Below, in pieces: positions 55,891 through 64,000 of a stretch of DNA of 64,000 nt. A program made the position numbers and the translations under genes. The notes under the pieces are model-generated. The model worked only from the letters and a program-made list of their open reading frames with translations, searched no databases and was not told where the DNA came from. Source of the stretch: Dirofilaria immitis (lineage: Eukaryota > Nematoda > Chromadorea > Rhabditida > Onchocercidae); the NCBI GenBank assembly GCA_024305405.1, contig JAKNDB010000068.1:2666501-2730500 (forward strand), written 5' to 3'. Position 1 is the stretch's first letter, and every line of letters starts with the position of its first letter.

Positions 55891-58438
55891 CTGATAGTGA
55901 AGAAATATATATATATATATATATATATATGGAAATTATTATGATCTAATTTAAGTTATTAATTAATTGTATTGGATATATATGTATTGATATTAAATTA
56001 ATTTCTAATATAAGTATTAAAATTTATTTAATAAAATTTTTAAATTAAAATGAAAGAAAAAAAAGGATTATATTTTGTAATATTTACATAATATGGAATA
56101 GCAGAATCATTAAGCGTTGTTTCAACAGCCATTGAAATCTAAAAATTTAATTTAAATTTAATTGCATATATTTGTAACGATAATAACTATAACATTTTAA
56201 TTAATATTAGAAATGATTAAATAATAATTAAAAATTTCAATTAAATATTTCGATAGCTTCTCGTTTCATTGATTTTATTTTGTTAATGTTGCAAATTTAT
56301 TTGTTTAGTTATCATTTTGAATATTATTATATGATAATTGATAATATTTTGATAATTTAATTTATTTCAAAGAAACCATTTCATTATTTCACAATTATTT
56401 CAATTCTCTCAAAAATCTAATTAAACAAAAAAGAAAAAAAAGTTAAGATAAATTATAGGAATGAAATTTCTTCTTATATTTCAAATTCTGATTTTCTCGA
56501 GATTCTAACATTCAATTTAGGAAATGTGAAATTTAGATAATTTATCGCAATTTTATTCTATTAATAGCATATTCGTCATGTATAATTTGAAATTAAATAA
56601 GAAAAGGAAATTAATAAAGCAAATTTTTTAATGAAAATTATAAGAAATGTTCGATTGATAAAAATATTATTATCAATTAGCAAAGAAAATAGTATTATTA
56701 GCATTTCGAATTAATTTTCAATTTTAAATTATAAAATTTAATTGAATTAATAACTTTTATTATTTGATTATTAAACGATATATTAATAACTTTTAAAGGA
56801 AAAGCTGGAAATATTTAAACAACAAATCCTTCATGTTATATTCGAAAATTGAAATTATATTTGAATTATCAAATAGTAATTAAAATATTTCATATGTTAA
56901 TAATATCAAATAATAGTAATCATGGATCTATGCTAATTCGTTAATCAATTATTGTAATTTTTAGCCAAGCATTCAATAGCCAAGTTTAAGAAAATTTTTG
57001 TAGAATTAATTCTAATATATTAAAAGATATACTAAAATAAAAAATAGAAATAAAAAAGGTGAAGAAGGCAAAAAAGGAGGAAAAAACAAAATTTTCAAAT
57101 TGAAAAACTTGAAGCGGGAACTTAAAATTGGGATACATTAATACCAAATCATATTGATAAACCTCGACTTGCATGTATCCTCCATTATTGATACCATCAC
57201 CGATACAATTATCACAACCTTTTCTTACCTGAAATTTATTATTTCCTTCATTAATTTATACTATTAAAATTTATATCTTCATCATTATTGCATATATATA
57301 TTTTTAAAATTTTTTCATCTAAAATTTATCAAATTTTAATTAATGATTTTAATTTTAATTAAAAATTTATAAACTTTTATTAGTCAAATTATACAAATAA
57401 TTCAAATATTATCAATTCATAAATCACTATCATAGAACAAAAATATCTGATAATCGATAAAATCAATTTTATAAGGAAAAAATGAGTAATTAGAAAATTA
57501 GAAGTAAAAAATAATTTCATAAATGTAAATTTTAAAATTAAAAAATTAAAAAATTTTAAATCTAATAATTTCATGAAACAAAAAATAATCATATCTGATA
57601 GACATTGATGAAAAAGGCTTATATCAAAAAAGAAATAATTTTGCAAATATAAATTTTCAATTGAAAGCTATTGAAGAAGTAATTGCAGAAGTTTAATAAT
57701 TTCACAGCAAGCAACAAAAATTTGGTAAATATTTGATAGAAATTGTTGTACATAAAAATAATTTTACAAATGCAATTTTTAGAATTTGTACTATAAATTT
57801 TATAAATTCTTCTTTTTAGATTTTGGATGAAAAGAGAAGAAGAAGTAAAATTATAAATATTTGTTAAAATAGAAGAAAAAAAAGTTTAAAAGAAAAGAAA
57901 TTGAAATGATAAATAAATAAATAAATTCGAAAACTGGAATTTTGTTATTCTAAAATGGATATAGATGAAAGTATGAAATTTCAGGTTTCTGTTTATTGCA
58001 ATTATTGATTTAGAGTAAAATTTACAATTTGTTACAGCTAATTTAGGTCAATGATATGTGATAAAATAATGTAATAAAATTTAAATTGTTACAAAATATT
58101 TTATTATGAAATTTTCCCTCTTTTCCTAATAATTTATTAATGCTGCAAATTTGAAATTATCGTTTTTCTTTTTTTAATATCCAAAAATTGAATTTGATAA
58201 AAATGAAGAAATTGCCCTTTTTATCATTTTGATTCGCATTCTAAATTAGCAAATTTATTTATGCAATTTGATGATAAATGATTGGAAAAAAAAAAAAAAG
58301 ATGACAAAAATTATAAACTAACTTTAGTTCGTTCGACTATCATACGATTACGACTTCGAGATCGTGAACGTTGTTCATTACGTATTATTGGTGCTGCTAA
58401 ATTTGTTAATGATTCTGATCGATGTGGCATCGTTCGAT
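55615..58438 (-). CDS. Unrecognised four-exon gene, about 166 residues (or 5' part of the long gene)
   Basis: Whole-gene entry for exons 58323-58438, 57163-57228, 56088-56138 and 55615-55890, all joining in phase 0. The product starts MPHRSESLTNLAAPIIRNEQ, has an RSRSRSRNR basic/Ser patch, a CDNC pair in exon 2, and a charged C-terminal exon ending LNFKYEK and TAA. No signal peptide, membrane span or known domain seen. The terminal exon has AATAAA directly after its stop, consistent with a real 3' end. A weak internal donor (GTGAAA near 55673-55678) could instead carry it in phase 1 into the exon at 51037. Which applies cannot be decided by eye. Confidence 0.65.
55903..55930. repeat. (AT)n microsatellite
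   Basis: About 14 TA units just upstream of the 55.9 kb acceptor. Confidence 0.9.
56088..56138 (-). CDS. Four-exon gene, exon 3
   Basis: 51 bases, phase 0 to 0: ISMAVETTLNDSAIPYY. Acceptor AAATTTTTAG, donor GTAAAT. Confidence 0.75.
56139..57162. other. Intron, about 1 kb
   Basis: A+T-rich; no exon or ordered repeat seen. Confidence 0.55.
57163..57228 (-). CDS. Four-exon gene, exon 2 (with CDNC)
   Basis: 66 bases, phase 0 to 0, 22 residues: VRKGCDNCIGDGINNGGYMQ then VE. Acceptor AAATTTCAG, donor GTTTAT. A single CxxC pair is seen, not enough to name a zinc site. Confidence 0.78.
57229..58322. other. Intron, about 1.1 kb
   Basis: A+T-rich with TAATTTCA repeats near 57.5-57.8 kb; no exon seen. 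Confidence 0.55.
58323..58438 (-). CDS. Four-exon gene, exon 1
   Basis: ATG at 58428-58430 preceded by an acceptor TTTTATTTAG and eight bases, a layout that again fits spliced-leader addition. Codes MPHRSESLTNLAAPIIRNEQ then RSRSRSRNRMIVERTK, phase 0, donor GTTAGT. An in-frame upstream exon cannot be excluded, because the eight bases before ATG are also open. Confidence 0.78.
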
Positions 58439-59280
58439 CTAAATAAAAATAATTTTTTGAAAAAAAAACGAAAAAACGAAAAAGTAAATTTAATCGCAAT
58501 TTTTATAATTTTCGAAATTTATACCTTAATTTAAATCCATACTTTATACCATTAATTTATCGAAAACTTAGATAGCTCTTTTTTTTTCCCTCACAAATAT
58601 ATTTATTATTATTTTTCGAGAACTAAAATGAACATTTCGAGATTACTCATGAAACTTTGACTGATTTTTATCGAAACTAACAATAATGATAAATATGTAA
58701 TTTATTATTACATAGCTGAAAGAATAATAATAATGAAAGGAGAATGAGATGAAATAAAATAATAGTTTTAGGATGAAATTAGTTAATTAATTAAATATAT
58801 AATTAATTAATTAAATACATATTATAATAATGAAATATTTGAGTAATTTAATTTTAACGAAAATTGATTGATTGAGAATAAAATTTTATTTATAAAATTG
58901 AATGAATTCAATAATTTTTAACTTTCATAAAAAATGTTTTATAAAAAATAAACATTTGAAAAATAATATCAACAAATGTTATATATAAGAAATATCGATC
59001 TAAAAGGAAAGTATCAAGATCGATCAATTTTAGATGACAAAATTTATCATATTGTACTAATCTAAAAAAAAAAATATGAAAAATGTGTTGATTGAATTTT
59101 ATCAAAAAAAAAGAAAAAATTGATTGATAAAAAAGTTTAAAAAATGTTTTTTTTCTTTGAAAAATTTATTATCTGAAAAAAAAAGGTAAAAATAAGAAAT
59201 GATTGAGGAAATTTAGCAAAAAAAAAAATTTTATCAGCTATAAAAATTATCAATTGGTATAATAAAACAAGAAAAATACA

Positions 59281-59310
59281 GGAAGAGAGAGAGAGAGAGG
59301 GAGAGAGAGA
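59281..59310. repeat. (GA)n microsatellite
   Basis: GAGA run with one GGG interruption. Confidence 0.9.
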
Positions 59311-60689
59311 TGAAGAAATTAGAAAGAGTAAGAAAAAAACGACGAAAAGTTAGCAATATCGGCTGATGATGATGATAATGATTGCAAAAAGTTGCTTCGT
59401 TAATGATGATTTGTTATAAAAATTTTATTTTTTTTTTTTGTTTCCTATTTAAATTTCATTTCTTTCAAAAATTTTCTTCCAGAAAAGCAGCTGACTATTC
59501 ATATTTCGACCTGATTCATTTTAGAAAATGCGAAAATCAATTGAAATATAAGAATGCAAAAATATAATCAATCAAATAAAAATGTTAAAAGATAATAAAA
59601 ATTTATTTCGACATCTTTTTGTTTTTGTTTCTTTTTTTCTTTTGCTGAAAAATAAATGTTTCATTTATTCTCTTTCGTTCCATTTAATAAAAAAATTTTC
59701 CAAAATTTTTTATTTGCATTTTATTTTAAAAATAAAAAATTATTTCAAAATTTTTGTTTGTTTCGTTTCGATTATTTTTGTATTTTAAGGAAATTTAAAA
59801 ATTTCATTTTTTTTTTTGTTTTTTCGTCAAAGCAAAATTAGAAATTATATAAAAATTGTTATTTTTAATTATATTAAAAATGGAAAAGTTTATAATTTAT
59901 GCAATAATTAAAATTATTTTTATTAAAAAAATATTTACTAAAATTCTTTTATTTATTTAATTTACAAATTATTTTCTTTTTTTTATTTTTGTAATAATAA
60001 ATATTTCCAAGAAAAACATTAACAAATAATTAAAAACTTTTTTTTTTTTTTAAATTTTACCAAATAAACAAATGTAATAAATATGAATAGTTGCGAATAA
60101 CTATTATTATATATTTCAAATAATATATGAAAATTTTTTTTTTTATACTAAAATTATTAGATAAAAAATAGGAAAAGGTTAAGAAAATGGGACAAAAGTT
60201 CAAAAATTATTGAAAATTGAATGAAAAAAAAAAAAATTTCTTGGCATTAATTTGGCAGTACCATAAATAGCAATTTTCTTTCGCCCGCAATTTTTTCCCC
60301 AATATTTTATATCTGATAATATTTTCATCATTAAATTCTAATAGGTTAAGCTTTGTATAAATAAATTTTGAAAATATTTTGATCGATATTTTTACATAAT
60401 CTATTTCTTCCAATGTTATCGAACAAAAATTTTTCTCCTCAATTCTAATTTTATCTCTAACCTCATTTATCGCTTTTAATCTTGTCTGATTGAAGTTTTT
60501 TTTTTTTTTTTTTTTTTATCAAAGAGTTTGATATTTTGTCCTAATCCTCGAAACGATTATTTTGATCATTTTTTTTTTTTTAAATTGTCACTACTAAAAT
60601 TAGATGTAATATACCGAAAGGCTATACGTTTTAATTTTCGTAAGTTTTTTTTTCTTCAACAAAATTACTTTTGAAAATCCTGAAATAAT

Positions 60690-61085
60690 CATTATCCTAC
60701 AATAATTATTATCATTAAAGAATTATCTCGATCTCTTCCTAAAATAATCATAATCATTATCCTACAATAATCATTATCATCAAAAAATTATCTATATCTT
60801 TTCCTAAAATAATCATAATCATTATCTTACAGTAATCATAATCATTATCATTGAAGAATTATCTCTATCTCTTCCTAAAACAATCATAATCATTATCATT
60901 GAAGAATTATCTATCTCTATCTCTTCCTAAAACAATCATAATAATTATCATTGAAGAATTATCTATCTCTATCTCTTCCTAAAACAATCATAATAATTAT
61001 CATTGAAGAATTATCTATCTCTATCTCTTCCTAAAATAATCATAATCATTATCCTACAATAATCATTATCACCGAAAAATTATCT
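60690..61085. repeat. Tandem repeat of 52-71 bp, about 6 copies
   Basis: Units contain TCTTCCTAAAA(T/C)AATCATAA and TTATCATTGAAGAATTATCT. Starts of CCTAAAA at 60738, 60803, 60874, 60926, 60978 and 61030 show the period shortening to a constant 52 in the last copies. Confidence 0.92.
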
Positions 61086-63620
61086 CTACCTCTTTTCTTA
61101 TATTTTAAATTGAAATTTTGATAATCAAACCATATTTAAGGCGCATTTTATAAAGGAAAAGATAGGAAAAAAGAAAGAAATCACTAAGCAACAAATATTT
61201 CAATAAAAATTCATTTTATAAAATTGTAAGATAAATTTAAAAAAAAAAAAAAGGAAAAGAAAAAGGCAATATATGAATATTTGATTATTAGGTTACTACG
61301 ACAAAATAATTTTATAATTCTTTTTAGATTTTATTATAAAATGATAAAAACAAAACAAAAAAAAAAAAAAGATTAGAGAAAAGACTGAATTAATATAATT
61401 TTGTTACAACATTTATTGTTATAACTATTATTAGTATTCGAAATAATTTCATTTCAATCTATTTTCTTTTACAATTTTATGCCAACAAAAAAATCCATTG
61501 GAAGAAGTGCGAAGAAGACGAATGTGAAGAAGAAGAAGAAGAAGAAGAAGAAGAGGAATGAAGAAAATTTCTCATGAAATTATGAGAAAGAATTTTTGAT
61601 TATCGAATGAAAATAATGATAAATATGTTATAGTTTGAATTAGGATGTTAATAGAGTAAAAAGGTTTGATAGAATATTTATAATATCATCAACAATTAAT
61701 TTCTATTCATATTTTGCAAAGGCTAATTTTGATCATCATAATATTTCTTGCTTTCTGATTAGAAGATTAAAAGCTTCAGGTTAAAGGATTATTATTAATA
61801 ATCAACCTTGGAATAATTCCTAACAATATTTGGGACAATTGAAAATTTTTGCTACAGCATAAATCTTTTAGAAAATTCGAATATTTTCAAAATAAATGAG
61901 TGATGAAATATTTGAAATTTTTATATTTAAAAAAGAATCAAACGGATTTTTCGATTCGTAAGGTATTATAGTAATTTGCATATTTTATAAATCGAAATAA
62001 TATAATCGATAACAATGAGGGAAAATGTTAAATTAATAAAATAAATGAATCAGTTTCATTTTATGAGAAGCTAAAAGCTACTTTTATTAAATACTAAGAG
62101 ATGGAATTGTATTTGAAACAGCTGTAATACTGCTTGTTATTCTCGATTGATTTCAACATCATTCAGGAATTTCGTTATGATCAAAACAAAGGTTTATTAG
62201 AATTGATTTACTAAATTTATATTAAATGAATCTCGAGTCATTACAAAGTCGGGAAAAATGATAAGAATAAGACGTCATATGTATGTACTACAAATTAATT
62301 ATATCAGAAATGATTAAAAAGTGAAAGATTGAATCAGAAATGATTAAAAAGATTAAATGTTCTAAATTAATTTAATATAAAATATTACCCAACAAAAATG
62401 AAAAATAAAATTATATTCTAATTAAGAATCGAATTTAAAATCAATTAATAAAAGTATAAATTAATACGAATACAGCAATAATCGAAAATGCAAACTAATA
62501 AAATACAGCGGTATTTAAAATATATTATTAAAAGATACAAAATAATGTGATAACGATAAATAATTATTGATTAAAAGATGTTTACGATTAAAAATTTGTA
62601 AATAACAATTGTATAGTATAAAGAATAAACAAGTTGACGATAATAAAAACGAATAATAAACAGTAATATTTTGTCATATGGCAAATTGACATAAACAGTG
62701 AAAAGTTTTCAATAAGATTGAAAGAAAAATAAATTCAATAATCATTGAATGCTATCAGCTTAGCTTACTTTCTTATCATATCAAATTTATCCTTTCTTGT
62801 CAATAAATTTTCTTATCAATTCAAATTATTTAGTTGGTATGAAGAATGCTTATATTTCATTCATAAAAAGTTGAACGATTCTTTTAGAATAAAAAATCAA
62901 GTTTCAAATTTATAATTTTAGTAATTTATTCATGTTATTTAATTTATTTGATAAGAATAGTATGCAGATCGTATAACCAATGATAACAGGTTATCAGTTA
63001 GCTATCTATAAAAATTTTTTTGAAAAATAATCATACATATATTAATTGTTAATTTGATAGAATTAAAATATTGGAAATTTTAATATAATTGAAATATAAT
63101 CATTCTATTAAAATTTACCTATTACAATGAGAGTAATGAAATGAATTCAAAATTCAAATTCAAATAATAAATAATTGAAATAATAAATTTATAAATTCAA
63201 ATAATAAATATTAAATTTTTCCCGACAAAAAAAAGCATTTTGAAATGAAAAAGAAATATAATCGATTTAGTAACAAAAATTATTTCAAATTTAGAAATAT
63301 TGTTGGAAAAAAAAAAAAAGTGGATTATATGAATAATCGAATTAAAATATTGAAAATTTTAATAAGATTAAAAAAATATACAGGCAATAACCTTTTATCC
63401 CGAACTTTTATTTATTTTTTTTTTAACCGATGAATGATTCTATGTAATAAATTAATATTAGGCCTATTTATTACTATTCAAATTTCAAATATTTTAATAT
63501 TCTTTTTAAAAAAAAAAATTAATTTGTTCTATTTATCATTGATTGCTATTTCGAGTTAATTCATACATATCAAATTAAATATTTCAATAATATGATATTT
63601 TTAAATTTATATATTTTTCA

Positions 63621-63656
63621 AATTTTTACTTAATTAATTTTAATTAAGTAAAAATT
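63621..63656. repeat. Perfect palindrome, 17-bp arms, 2-base centre
   Basis: AATTTTTACTTAATTAA, TT, then the exact complement. Part of the right arm (AAGTAAAAATTC) recurs near 63808. Confidence 0.93.
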
Positions 63657-64000
63657 CAGTTCATAATTATATATTATCACGATAAAATTAAATATGATAA
63701 AAACAAATGAAAGTGATGATTTCTTTTTTTTCTTTTCTAAGTGAAAATAAAAAACAAAAAATTTTTTGGATAGAATTTAAAATAACAAAATATGAGAATT
63801 AATTTTAAGTAAAAATTCGATTCATAATTTTATCATTATCAGTATTGATTAGTAAAAGATAAGAGAAATTTTTGAAAAATTTTAAAGAAGCAAAATTTGA
63901 AGGATTAAAAAAAAAAAGAAAATTGATATTTGCCGCAGAACGATTATAAATTGTAAAATTTAATTTTTACTACAACAATACTAATGCCAAATGTATGTCT

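Larger units (their letters stand above)
58439..64000. other. Gene-poor right end
   Basis: No exon supported on either strand. Holds (GA)n, poly-T runs, a 52-71-bp tandem array, a GAA tract (about 61527-61557) and a palindrome at 63621-63656. Upstream promoter elements of the 58.4 kb exon must lie here if that is a first exon, but none can be pointed to. Confidence 0.6.

Noticed and set aside
59382..59567. Plus-strand frame with a good TTTTCTTCCAG acceptor before KAADYSYFDLIHFR
   Set aside because: No donor and no partner exon; low-complexity upstream part. Chance is likely.
58908..60413. Several Phe/Lys/Asn-rich open frames near the right end
   Set aside because: Composition matches random A+T-rich DNA; no splice-site pairs or codon bias.
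62163..62192. Plus-strand 25-base segment flanked by ATTCAG and GTTTAT (EFRYDQNK)
   Set aside because: Too short, with no partner exons in phase.

Overview
The window looks like nuclear DNA of a nematode. It is very A+T rich (about four fifths by eye), is full of microsatellites and short tandem repeats, and has small exons bounded by nematode-style splice sites (TTTCAG or TTTTAG acceptors, GTAAGT-like donors). One unmistakable gene encodes a cytoplasmic intermediate filament (IF) protein with a lamin-type tail, the invertebrate (nematode) type. A spirurid or filarial worm is plausible, but the species cannot be fixed from this sequence. All coding signal I can support is on the minus strand; there are no operons of bacterial type, rRNAs, tRNAs or CRISPR arrays.

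Layout by coordinate: 1-1.8 kb is non-coding flank. 1.8-8.94 kb holds the 14-exon IF gene (minus strand), about 585 residues once two one-base frameshifts are allowed for. 8.94-21.8 kb has no recognisable exon but many tandem repeats, including a CACGTG/TACGTA-rich array near 19.5-20.1 kb. 21.8-51.06 kb holds at least 13 small exons (minus strand) of a Ser/Thr-rich protein I do not recognise, about 660 residues, spread over about 29 kb of repeat-rich introns. 55.6-58.4 kb holds four further minus-strand exons, which either form a short gene of about 166 codons or are the 5' end of the same long gene. 58.4-64 kb shows no exon.

Two observations matter most. First, splice phases between neighbouring exons agree throughout, yet at least six exons carry an apparent one-base deletion, always within or beside an A/T run. 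This points to consensus error in the assembly rather than to dead genes, and naive gene callers will truncate both proteins. Second, the last exon of the Ser/Thr-rich gene (with its run corrected) ends at a perfect GTAAGT donor in phase 2, and that phase joins in frame onto the 5' end of IF exon 1, whose acceptor lies only four bases before the IF start codon. The two 'genes' may therefore be one locus: a long isoform with a roughly 660-residue Ser/Thr-rich N-terminal extension on an IF protein, and a short isoform made by trans-splicing or by an internal promoter. This is inference and needs RNA evidence.
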